This document shows, one piece after another, positions 34,179 to 42,183 of a stretch of DNA of 64,000 bases. The notes below the pieces were generated by a model. It did not search any database. It was not told where the DNA came from and was given only the letters and a program-made list of their open reading frames with translations. Numbering within the stretch: position 1 is the stretch's first letter; every line of letters starts with the position of its first letter. Source of the stretch: Hyphomicrobiales bacterium (GTDB lineage Bacteria; Pseudomonadota; Alphaproteobacteria; MED-G09). Location of the stretch: the NCBI GenBank assembly GCA_028339975.1, contig JAOLDG010000002.1, positions 72,302 to 136,301 on the forward strand. The letters are read 5' to 3'. The translations under genes were made by a program, and so were the position numbers.

Positions 34179-35174
34179 ATGAATGTTGATTTTTTAGAAA
34201 CAATAGATCCAAAATCAAACTATGACTTGATAAGCCATGAAGAGAATATCGATTTTATTTTAAAATCTTATAAAAAAGAGCGTCTTCATCAAGCCTATAT
34301 CTTTTCAGGAACTGAAGGTATTGGTAAAGCTACTTTCGCATACTCTTTAGCTAGATTTTTACTTTCAGATTTAAACTTGGATGGCTTTACTTTAGATAGG
34401 AGTCATAAAGTTTCTAAATTAATTGAGTCAAACACACATCCTGATCTATTAATCATTGAGCCAACATCAAATAAAAAGGATAGATTCATTAGTATTGATC
34501 AAGCAAGAAGGTGCTCAGATTTTTTTAGTCACACACCGTCAATGAGTAAATGGCGAATATGTATTATAGACTCAATTGATTTTATGGACATAACCTCTTC
34601 GAATACAATATTAAAAATTTTAGAAGAACCTCCTTCTTATTGCTTATTTATAATTATAGCTCAGAAAATTGATTCTGTGATTGAGACCATTCGATCACGA
34701 TGTATCGAGCTAAAATTCAAAGATATTAATAATGATATAATTAGTAAAAAATTAAAATTATTAAAACCAGAGTTACTAGATTCTGAGGTTTCTAGTTTTG
34801 TAAATCTATCTGAAGGAAGTATTGGAAAACTCAATGATTTAGTCAAAGAGGAATCCCTGAATATCCATAAAGAATTAGAAAATATCATATTAAATAAAGA
34901 AATTAGTTCATCGATTTATAGTTTTTCTGATTTTATTTTAAAAGAAGATGCTACTTCTAACAAATTTAATTTCTTTGTTAACTGTATTATTTTTAAAGTA
35001 AATTTATTAGTAAAAAGATTGGCGATTTCTAATTCTCCCCGTGTTATTAAAGAGGGGCTTGATTTAAGAGATAATATTTTAAAGTTAGTTCAACAAGAGA
35101 GAATTTTTAAGTTAAATAAAAAGCAAACAATTATAAGCCTTATAACTAATTTAAATAAATTAGTGAATTTATAG
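34179..35174 (+). CDS. holB: DNA polymerase III subunit delta'
   Basis: The clamp-loader subunit that, with delta and DnaX, opens the sliding clamp. The 331-residue protein has an AAA+ core with FSGTEGIGKATFAYSLARFL, a conserved DARRC-like segment ISIDQARRCSDFFSHTPSMSKWR, and NTILKILEEPPSYCLFIIIA, the block containing the sensor region. The typical zinc-binding cysteines are missing, as in other alphaproteobacterial versions. It lies between tmk and metG as usual. Confidence 0.92.
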   Translation: MNVDFLETIDPKSNYDLISHEENIDFILKSYKKERLHQAYIFSGTEGIGKATFAYSLARFLLSDLNLDGFTLDRSHKVSKLIESNTHPDLLIIEPTSNKKDRFISIDQARRCSDFFSHTPSMSKWRICIIDSIDFMDITSSNTILKILEEPPSYCLFIIIAQKIDSVIETIRSRCIELKFKDINNDIISKKLKLLKPELLDSEVSSFVNLSEGSIGKLNDLVKEESLNIHKELENIILNKEISSSIYSFSDFILKEDATSNKFNFFVNCIIFKVNLLVKRLAISNSPRVIKEGLDLRDNILKLVQQERIFKLNKKQTIISLITNLNKLVNL

Positions 35175-35186
35175 CAGCAGGATCAG

Positions 35187-36716
35187 ATGGATAATTTCTT
35201 CATAAGCACAGCAATTTCTTATACGAATGGACCGCCCCATATTGGTCATGCTTACGAGGTTATTGCTGCTGATGTAATAGCTCGATTTAAAAGACTCGAG
35301 GGTAAAAATGTTTTTTTTCTTACTGGTACTGATGAGCATGGTCTTAAGGTTCAGCAAAAAGCCATTAAATTAGAAATTTCGCCTCAAGAACTTGCAGATC
35401 AAATGTCAGGGAATTTTATTGAAATGGGTCGAGCTTTGCATTGTTCTAATGATGATTTTATTAGAACTTCTGAAGAAAGACATAAAAAAGCAGTAAGAGA
35501 GATATGGTTAAAAATGAAAAACAATGGAGATATTTACCTGGATGATTATTCAGGTTGGTATTCACTAATTGATGAAGCATTTTATAACGAAGATGAGCTT
35601 ATAAAGGATGATAAAGGTAAATTTTTATCACCAAACAATACTCCAGTTGAGTGGGTAGAAGAGCAAAGCTATTTCTTTCGTCTCTCTTCATATCAAGAAA
35701 AATTATTAAGTTTATATGAAAATAATTTCATTCAACCAAAAAGTAAGATGAATGAAATTAAAAATTTTGTTGAAGGTGGGTTAAGGGATATATCGATATC
35801 AAGAAAGGGGCTTGATTGGGGAATAAGAGTTCCTGAGGATGATGATCACTCAGTATACGTCTGGGTTGATGCCCTTACTAATTATATTTCAGCGCTAAAA
35901 TGGCCTGAGAAAAGTGATTTATTTGATAATTTTTGGCCCGGCGATCTTCATTTGATCGGAAAAGATATAGTTCGATTTCATACGGTATTTTGGCCAGCAT
36001 TTCTTTTATCAGCTGGCTTAGAGTTACCAAAACAAGTATTTTCGCATGGTTTTATTCTTAATAAGGGTGAAAAAATGTCCAAAAGTTTAGGTAATATTGA
36101 AGATCCAATGTCTTTAGCTAAAACTTTTGGAGTTGATCAATTAAGGTATTTCTTAATGCGAGAGACACCCTTTGGAAACGATGGGAATTACAGCGATGAG
36201 TTACTTATTAATAGAGTAAACGCAGATTTATCAAATGATTTAGGGAATTTATCACAACGTTGCTTGACAATGGTAAAAAAGAATTGCGATCAATCCATTC
36301 CTCAAAAAAATAAATTAAATAATGTTGATCAAGAGCTATTGAATTTAGTGGATAGGAAAAAAGCGAATATAATTAAATTAATGAGTAGCTATCAAATTAG
36401 CTCATATATTTCAGAAGTTTTTGAGCTTGTTTCTGACACAAATAAATACTTTTCTGATCAGAAACCTTGGGACCTAAAGACTAGTGATCCTGCTAGGATG
36501 AATACAGTTTTATGGATCTCATGTGAGATGTTAAGAAGAATAGGAATACTTTTGCAGCCAGTAATTCCAATTGGGAGTTCAAAACTTTTAGATTTTCTTA
36601 ATATTGATAGCGATAAACGTTTAATCAATTTTCTAAGCGATGATTATGTTTTAGAATCAGGGAAGCCAATTAAGGATCCTGAGATTATTTTTCCAAAAAT
36701 TGATTTAATAAAATAA
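35187..36716 (+). CDS. metG: Methionine--tRNA ligase
   Basis: Class I synthetase of 509 residues charging initiator and elongator tRNA-Met. The HIGH motif lies in YTNGPPHIGHAYEVIAADVIARF and the KMSKS motif in GEKMSKSLGN. GTDEHGLKVQQ and the WPGDLHLIGKDI block are typical of MetG. It lacks the four-cysteine zinc knuckle and the C-terminal dimerisation domain, fitting the shorter alphaproteobacterial type. It is followed by a small Fis-domain gene rather than tatD and an MBL-fold hydrolase, which often come next. Confidence 0.96.
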   Translation: MDNFFISTAISYTNGPPHIGHAYEVIAADVIARFKRLEGKNVFFLTGTDEHGLKVQQKAIKLEISPQELADQMSGNFIEMGRALHCSNDDFIRTSEERHKKAVREIWLKMKNNGDIYLDDYSGWYSLIDEAFYNEDELIKDDKGKFLSPNNTPVEWVEEQSYFFRLSSYQEKLLSLYENNFIQPKSKMNEIKNFVEGGLRDISISRKGLDWGIRVPEDDDHSVYVWVDALTNYISALKWPEKSDLFDNFWPGDLHLIGKDIVRFHTVFWPAFLLSAGLELPKQVFSHGFILNKGEKMSKSLGNIEDPMSLAKTFGVDQLRYFLMRETPFGNDGNYSDELLINRVNADLSNDLGNLSQRCLTMVKKNCDQSIPQKNKLNNVDQELLNLVDRKKANIIKLMSSYQISSYISEVFELVSDTNKYFSDQKPWDLKTSDPARMNTVLWISCEMLRRIGILLQPVIPIGSSKLLDFLNIDSDKRLINFLSDDYVLESGKPIKDPEIIFPKIDLIK

Positions 36717-36784
36717 AATTATTTGATGACAAAAATAATATTAAGTTGTATTAAAGCAACTGTTTAATTTAACGGGGATAATTA

Positions 36785-37000
36785 ATGGATAAGTTTTTAG
36801 TCATTGATCTTGATATGGATATTAGAAAAGCAAGATCCCATTTTGAGAGAAAATATATACTTGCTCAAATAAAAAAGTTTAATGGCAACATATCTAAAAC
36901 CGCTAATTTTATAGGTATGGATAGAACTGCCCTCCATAGAAAAATGAAAGATTTAAAAATTATGCCAAATGAAAGGTATAGAAATATTATAGGTTACTAA
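36785..37000 (+). CDS. Stand-alone Fis-type DNA-binding domain, apparent NtrX remnant
   Basis: A 71-residue protein that reads like the C-terminal DNA-binding domain of NtrX: KARSHFERKYILAQIKKFNG followed by the helix-turn-helix ISKTANFIGMDRTALHRKMKDL. There is no receiver or AAA+ domain upstream; the preceding 68 bases are non-coding. It has its own ATG and a GGGG-rich ribosome site, so it looks like a working gene rather than debris. It lies directly before trkA, where full ntrX sits in many alphaproteobacteria (ntrB-ntrC-ntrY-ntrX-trkA-hfq). It may act as a small dimeric DNA-binding protein, like Fis. That function is inferred. Confidence 0.82.
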   Translation: MDKFLVIDLDMDIRKARSHFERKYILAQIKKFNGNISKTANFIGMDRTALHRKMKDLKIMPNERYRNIIGY

Positions 37001-37014
37001 CCTTAAGGAATGTT

Positions 37015-38391
37015 ATGCAAGTTATAGTTTGTGGCGCAGGAAAAAGTGGATCCTCTATCGCTGAAAAATTATCTCAGTTAGGAAATGAAGTGACAATTAT
37101 CGATTCATCTTCTGATTTAGTTAAAAAGCTTACGAATAAATTAGATATCAGGGGTGTGGTTGGACATGGGGCTCATCCAGATATCCTTGAGCGAGCCGGA
37201 GCTCGTGATGCAGATATGATGATAGCTATAACGTCATCTGATGAAATTAATATGCTTGCTTGCCAGATTGCTCACTCAATTTTCAAAGTTCCAAAAAGGA
37301 TAGCTAGAATTAGAGATAAATCATATCTGAATCCATCTCATCAAGATCTATTTACAAGTGAAAAACTTCCTGTAAGTGTTATAATTTCTCCAGAGAAAGA
37401 AGTGGCAAAGAATGTTCTAAGAAGGCTAGAAATTCCTGGTGCAATTGAAAATATTCCATTTGTTGATGATAAATTAAAATTTCTGGCTGTTAAAATTGAT
37501 AGTGACTGTCCGATAATTGAAACTGAAATAAGTGAATTAACAAATCTTTTTCCAGATCTAAAAACTGTGATAGTAGGCTTGCTTCGTGATGGTGAAATAC
37601 TAGTGCCCAAATCCAATGAAAAACTAGTTGTAGATGATGTTGCTTATTTAGTTTGCCCTAAAGAGTTATCAAGAAGGGCGGTTTCAATTTTTGGGCATCC
37701 AGAAAAAGAAGCTAGGAAAGTTGTCCTTATTGGCGGCGGCTCGGTTGGGAGCGAGGTTGCCACAATGATTGATAATTTAGCTACAAAAATTAACCTTACT
37801 GTTATTGAGCGAGATAATGAATCGGCATCAAACTTAGCTGATAAATTAAAAAATGTTCGTGTTTTAAAGGGATCTGGTGTCGATAGGGATATCCTTCATG
37901 AGGCAGATATAGAAAATACTGAAACTTTAGTATCTTTAACCGATAGTGATGAGACTAATTTTCTTTCAGCAGCTTTTTCTTCTAGTGAGGGCTGTAAAAG
38001 ATCGTTAGCCCTTCTTAATAATTCTGATTTTCAGTCTTTAATTAAATCATTGAATATAGGAGAATTTATTGATCCTAAGGCTATAACTATTTCTTCAATT
38101 CTAAGGCACGTTAGAAAGGGTCATATTAAAAGATTATATTCATTAATAAACGGTAATGCGGAAGTAATAGAGGGTGAGGTATCAGCTTCCTCTGAATTAA
38201 TTGGACCGTCAATTGAGGAGATGAATTTGCCGCCTGGCTTAAGGATTGGTGGCATAATAAGGAAGGATAAATTTATAATGCCAACCGGCTCTACATTGAT
38301 AAAAGAAGGTGATGATATAGTCATTTTTTCAAAATCTGAATGTATACATATGGTCGAAAAATTCTTTAGAATAAGTCCTGATTATTATTAG
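37015..38391 (+). CDS. trkA: Trk system potassium uptake protein TrkA
   Basis: The cytoplasmic NAD(H)-binding regulator of TrkH/TrkG potassium channels. The 458-residue protein is a tandem of two RCK units: the first Rossmann motif is IVCGAGKSGSSIAEKL near the start, the second LIGGGSVGSEVATMI around residue 240, each followed by an RCK_C domain (a conserved end is PTGSTLIKEGDDIVIF). The start ATG is 14 bp after the Fis-like gene. No trkH is in the window. It is followed by hfq, the usual alphaproteobacterial order. Confidence 0.94.
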   Translation: MQVIVCGAGKSGSSIAEKLSQLGNEVTIIDSSSDLVKKLTNKLDIRGVVGHGAHPDILERAGARDADMMIAITSSDEINMLACQIAHSIFKVPKRIARIRDKSYLNPSHQDLFTSEKLPVSVIISPEKEVAKNVLRRLEIPGAIENIPFVDDKLKFLAVKIDSDCPIIETEISELTNLFPDLKTVIVGLLRDGEILVPKSNEKLVVDDVAYLVCPKELSRRAVSIFGHPEKEARKVVLIGGGSVGSEVATMIDNLATKINLTVIERDNESASNLADKLKNVRVLKGSGVDRDILHEADIENTETLVSLTDSDETNFLSAAFSSSEGCKRSLALLNNSDFQSLIKSLNIGEFIDPKAITISSILRHVRKGHIKRLYSLINGNAEVIEGEVSASSELIGPSIEEMNLPPGLRIGGIIRKDKFIMPTGSTLIKEGDDIVIFSKSECIHMVEKFFRISPDYY

Positions 38392-38510
38392 TTTTTTTCT
38401 TGCAAAGAATAATCAAATCGTATTAGTTAGCGATACTTATGAATATTAATAAGTTCTGTAATTTTTGGGGGTAAATTTTACAGTTCTTTACAAAAAAAAG
38501 AGCTAAATAA

Positions 38511-38753
38511 ATGTTAAAAAATAACGACACCCCTGATGCCCAAGCCGATATTGAAGATAGATTTGTTAATTTTGCAATTGATAACGCAAAAGCGTTAACT
38601 ATATTCCTTGTAAACGGAATTAAATTAGAAGGAAATATTATTGCAATGGGGGAAAATTGTTATTTACTTAAAAGAGATGACAATATGCAGTTAGTCTATA
38701 AACATTCAATATCTACAATTTTACCATTGGATTCATCAAACTTTCTTGGTTAA
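38511..38753 (+). CDS. hfq: RNA chaperone Hfq, divergent
   Basis: Hfq pairs small RNAs with mRNAs. The 80-residue protein keeps the Sm1 core LTIFLVNGIKLEGNII and the Sm2 motif LVYKHSISTILPL. Aligned by eye with E. coli Hfq, however, Q8 is Glu, the arginine-rich rim (R16, R17, R19) is Ile, Asp and Ala, and proximal-face F39, D40 and F42 are Met, Gly and Asn. The N-terminus is extended by seven residues and there is no C-terminal tail. Position after trkA supports orthology; hflX does not follow. RNA-binding behaviour may be altered. Confidence 0.88.
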   Translation: MLKNNDTPDAQADIEDRFVNFAIDNAKALTIFLVNGIKLEGNIIAMGENCYLLKRDDNMQLVYKHSISTILPLDSSNFLG

Positions 38754-38774
38754 AAGAGTAATTTAACAGCAATA

Positions 38775-39176
38775 CTATAATTGCTCTTCTTTTTTTATTC
38801 TTTCCCAATTTTTATTTATCTCATTTATAGAATATTTCTTTTTGTCTTTGTTATTAAAAACATGCGGATTTCTTCTTATCATTTTGTTATTTATTGAATT
38901 AATAACATCATTGATAGTGAAAGCATTTTCTTCTTTTTTTATTTCAGAATGAAAAATTACCTGGAATAATAAGTCACCAAGTTCATCACATATTTTATTA
39001 TTTTCATTACTTTCAATAGCCTCAATAACTTCGTTTGCCTCTTCTATTGAATATTTTGCAATACTTTCCGATGTTTGAATCTTACACCACTCACATCCCT
39101 CATTTTTATCTCTAAGTTTTTTAATTGTATCTAATAAATTATTAAAACTCATTGCTACTTCTTTACGATCAGTCAT
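38775..39176 (-). CDS. mazG: MazG-type nucleotide pyrophosphohydrolase, short single-domain form
   Basis: The 133-residue protein matches the MazG all-alpha NTP pyrophosphatase fold: YSIEEANEVIEAIE and ICDELGDLLFQVIFHSEI give the acidic metal-binding motifs, and NKMIRRNPHVF is the conserved closing block of the first domain. Full MazG has about 260-270 residues with two such domains, so this is roughly the N-terminal half. The usual CPWD is altered to GCEWCKIQT. A good ribosome site (AAAGGA) precedes the ATG. It probably hydrolyses non-canonical NTPs. It converges with hfq with a 21 bp gap. Confidence 0.85.
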   Translation of the reverse strand: MTDRKEVAMSFNNLLDTIKKLRDKNEGCEWCKIQTSESIAKYSIEEANEVIEAIESNENNKICDELGDLLFQVIFHSEIKKEENAFTINDVINSINNKMIRRNPHVFNNKDKKKYSINEINKNWERIKKEEQL

Positions 39177-39256
39177 TTTTATCCTTTATGAAAATATATA
39201 TTTTATCAAAAATCTAACTTTCAGCATAATAGCTTTATTGGTTTAGCCCAGATAAG

Positions 39257-40852
39257 TTAATTTCTTTTTAGAAATCTTGTTCCATGAAATGAAGATGAGT
39301 TTTCTTCCCAACCCACAATATCCTCTCTAACCAATGATCTATTTATTCCAAATAATATTGGAGCTAGAGGCATATCTTCCATAAGAATTTTTTCTGCACT
39401 TTTTAATATATTTGACCTTTTAACTGTATCTATTTCATTTTGAGCATTTTTCATTAATAAATCAAAACTTGAATTAGAATATTTTCCATAATTTAAAGGC
39501 CCAGAAGATGTCTCAAAGAGAAACAAGAAATTGGAAGCATCATTGTAGTCAGCAATCCATCCAGCATCTCCTACCTGAAAATCTCCTGTTCTAAGATAAC
39601 TATACAAGACCTTTGGTTCTGATGCCTCTAAAGTAACCCTGATATTTGCCTTATTAAGCATAGATTGTATTGCAACCATATGCTTTTTTTGATCACCCCC
39701 GTTTCTGTACTTCAAAGTAAATTGAAGAGGATTATCCATGGTATAACCTTTGCTTTCAAGAATTTTTTTTGCCTTTAAATACCTCTCTTCTTGCGTCAAA
39801 TGTCTTTCAGCAACAGGGCTAGAGTATTCATAGTTCTTCACACCCTTTGGAACCAATGACCATGCAATTGTCTCATTAAAGTTTCTTATTTTATTAACTA
39901 TAACATCTCTGTTTATTGATAAAGAAACTGCTCTTCTTACTAAACTATCGCTGAATGGCTCTGATTGGCAATTAAAAATAAGATAAGTGACAACTAAAAT
40001 ATTATCATGCCTTATATTATTTGGCATATTTTTTTTTAACCATGAGCTTTTATTCTCTGGGTAACCACTATTGATATCCAGTTCACCTGCTCTAAACCTT
40101 CTTAAGGCTGACTCATTGTCTTCAGTTGGGTAATAAATAACCTCATCAAACCAAACATTACTATTATCATAAAAAAAAGAATTTCTTTTTAGGTGGATAT
40201 TATCGTGAGCTCTCCATCCAATCAAAGTGTAAGGGCCATTTGTTTCTATATTTTTGGGTTTTATCCACTCCTTTCCATAATTCTTTATAATGTGTCTTGG
40301 GATAGGGTAGGTCGTATAATGTGTTAGAAGTTCAATCAGGTAAGGTGCTGGATATTTTAGTTCAATTTCTAGTTCATATTTGCCAATTGACCTTACTCCT
40401 AGTTTCTCAATACCTAAAGATCCTGTATTAACTTCTTGAGCGTTTTTAATTATATAAAGAAGTGATGCATATTGAGAGGCTGTTTTTGGGTTTAAAACCC
40501 TTCTAAAACCCCCCACAAAATCATCTGCAACAACATTTACACCATCAGACCAATAATGGTCCTCCCTAAGTGTAAAAATATATTTTAAACCATCATCAGT
40601 TTTAGAATAATCTATTGCCGAACCCTCTATTGGTCTACCAAATGAATCTTTGGTATATAGACCAATAAATAAATCATTTATTATATTACCTTCCCATGCG
40701 CCTGTCGCCAAGTGAGGGTCAAGTGTATCGGGTTCGGCACCATTTCCTCTATGTAAAACTTGAACTTCAGTTGCATGAGAGTATATGAATGGAGTAAAAT
40801 TTGTTAAAATCAAAAATAAAAACAAAAATATCTTTAAAGAATTATTAATCAA
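39257..40852 (-). CDS. Peptide/nickel-type ABC transporter substrate-binding protein (SBP family 5)
   Basis: A 531-residue secreted binding protein: signal peptide with a hydrophobic stretch at residues 8-25 and a likely cleavage near SHA, then the OppA-like start LHRGNGAEPDTLDPHLATGAWE and the family segment YSKTDDGLKYIFTLREDHYWSDG. Later YLIFNCQSEPFSD and RRAVSLSINRD are typical of family 5. It resembles oligopeptide-binding OppA. No oppBCDF permease or ATPase genes are near; instead it follows modC with an 8 bp overlap. It may deliver peptides to a transporter encoded elsewhere. Confidence 0.88.
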   Translation of the reverse strand: MINNSLKIFLFLFLILTNFTPFIYSHATEVQVLHRGNGAEPDTLDPHLATGAWEGNIINDLFIGLYTKDSFGRPIEGSAIDYSKTDDGLKYIFTLREDHYWSDGVNVVADDFVGGFRRVLNPKTASQYASLLYIIKNAQEVNTGSLGIEKLGVRSIGKYELEIELKYPAPYLIELLTHYTTYPIPRHIIKNYGKEWIKPKNIETNGPYTLIGWRAHDNIHLKRNSFFYDNSNVWFDEVIYYPTEDNESALRRFRAGELDINSGYPENKSSWLKKNMPNNIRHDNILVVTYLIFNCQSEPFSDSLVRRAVSLSINRDVIVNKIRNFNETIAWSLVPKGVKNYEYSSPVAERHLTQEERYLKAKKILESKGYTMDNPLQFTLKYRNGGDQKKHMVAIQSMLNKANIRVTLEASEPKVLYSYLRTGDFQVGDAGWIADYNDASNFLFLFETSSGPLNYGKYSNSSFDLLMKNAQNEIDTVKRSNILKSAEKILMEDMPLAPILFGINRSLVREDIVGWEENSSSFHGTRFLKRN

Positions 40853-41492
40853 TTATTTTCCTTTTTATTAAAATACTATTTTTAATTTCAAATATTTTTT
40901 CTGATAAATATTTTGCTTCATTCATGTTATGTGTAACATACAAAATTGGAATACTTTTTTTTAAAGATAAATTTTTTAAAAAATTTAATATTATGAATTT
41001 CCTTTCCTCATCAACTCCCGAAAGTGGCTCATCGAGTAAAAGTATTGAGGGGTTTCCGATTAAAGACCTTCCTAACGAAATTCTTTTTTTTTCTCCACCA
41101 GAGAGATTTTTAATTTTTCTATAAAGAATATTTTCTAAATTAAAAATATTGATTATTTTTTTTAGCAAGATTTGGTCTTTTGATTTAAAGGTTAGATTTT
41201 TTATAACATTCATATGCGAAAATAATCTTTCATCCTGAAAGGCGTAACCAATATTCCTTTGTCTAATTGGAGTATTAATTTTCTTTTGATGGTCAAAAAT
41301 ACAATTATTATTAATACTAATTTTACCTTTTTTTGGATTAATAATTCCCGCTATATTATTGAGAATAGTAGTTTTTCCAGAGCCAGAGGGTCCAAAAATA
41401 CAAACTATTTCATTATTAATCTCTAAACTAGCATTCAAGATAAGCTTGTCTACTTCTGTCTCTATTTTAAATTTTAAATTACTTTTTATCAT
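40845..41492 (-). CDS. modC: ABC transporter ATP-binding protein, ModC-like without TOBE domain
   Basis: The 215-residue ATPase has Walker A FGPSGSGKTT, a Q loop in GYAFQDERLFSHM, the signature LSGGEKKRISLGRSL, Walker B ILLLDEPLSGVD and the switch histidine in VTHNMNEAKYL. ModC proteins normally reach about 350 residues with a C-terminal molybdate-binding TOBE/MOP domain; this one ends right after the ATPase domain. Adjacent modB (14 bp overlap) and modA support its role in molybdate import. Tungstate or another oxyanion remains possible. Confidence 0.86.
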   Translation of the reverse strand: MIKSNLKFKIETEVDKLILNASLEINNEIVCIFGPSGSGKTTILNNIAGIINPKKGKISINNNCIFDHQKKINTPIRQRNIGYAFQDERLFSHMNVIKNLTFKSKDQILLKKIINIFNLENILYRKIKNLSGGEKKRISLGRSLIGNPSILLLDEPLSGVDEERKFIILNFLKNLSLKKSIPILYVTHNMNEAKYLSEKIFEIKNSILIKRKIID

Positions 41493-42171
41493 TCTTTAAT
41501 CTATCTAAAAATTTTTTTTCAACACTTGTCGCAATCAATAAAGCCAATATTGATAAGAAAATAGATATTAATCCAAGTCTAATAATTTCATTTTGATTGT
41601 TTGATGTCTCTATTAGTGTCCACAATGCTAAAGGAAGTGTTTGGGTTTCTCCAGGAATATTTCCAACAAAAGCAATTGTTGCGCCAAACTCTCCTATTGA
41701 TCTGGCAAACGCAAGAACCAAGCCCGCCAGTATACCTGGGTATGCAAGAGGTAGAGTTATGGTTAAGAATATTCTAAATTCAGAGGCACCCAAAGATCTA
41801 GCTGCGTCGTCTATTTTTTTATCTTGTGCCTCCATTAAAACCCTTATAGGCCTTACCATTAAAGGAAAAGACATGATTGAACATGCTAATGCCGCACCTA
41901 TCCATGAAAATGATAAACTTATATTAAAATTTTCGTAAAGAAAATTTCCTAGATAGCTATTCTTCCCCAAGATTATTAGCAGTATATAACCAATTCCTAT
42001 TGGAGGTATTACAAGAGGCAAATGAATAAACGAGTCCAATAATATTTTTCCAAAGAAATTCTTTTTTGCTAAAATCCATCCTATTATTATTCCAGGTATT
42101 AAAATAAAGCATGTTGATAGCATGCCTATCTTGATACTTAAAAAAAATGCACTAGATTCAAAAGCCGTCAA
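41479..42171 (-). CDS. modB: Molybdate ABC transporter permease ModB
   Basis: A 230-residue inner-membrane permease with about five or six transmembrane helices. The coupling-helix motif is seen in ARSLGASEFRIFLTITLPLAYPGILAG, followed by AFARSIGEFGATIAFVGNIPG, which strongly resembles the ModB signature. HLPLVIPPIGIGYILL near residue 50 is also typical. It lies between modA and modC in a compact operon, serving the molybdenum cofactor genes moaC/moeA elsewhere in the window. Confidence 0.93.
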   Translation of the reverse strand: MTAFESSAFFLSIKIGMLSTCFILIPGIIIGWILAKKNFFGKILLDSFIHLPLVIPPIGIGYILLIILGKNSYLGNFLYENFNISLSFSWIGAALACSIMSFPLMVRPIRVLMEAQDKKIDDAARSLGASEFRIFLTITLPLAYPGILAGLVLAFARSIGEFGATIAFVGNIPGETQTLPLALWTLIETSNNQNEIIRLGLISIFLSILALLIATSVEKKFLDRLKNDKK

Positions 42172-42183
42172 TTAATCCTCGTT

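Noticed and set aside
36785-37000. The small Fis-domain gene as a true fis orthologue
   Set aside because: Its sequence and position before trkA match the NtrX C-terminus, and gammaproteobacterial fis follows dusB.
41597-41938. 113-codon + strand frame opposite modB
   Set aside because: modB is a strong full-length match; the opposite frame shows no domain and is a shadow.
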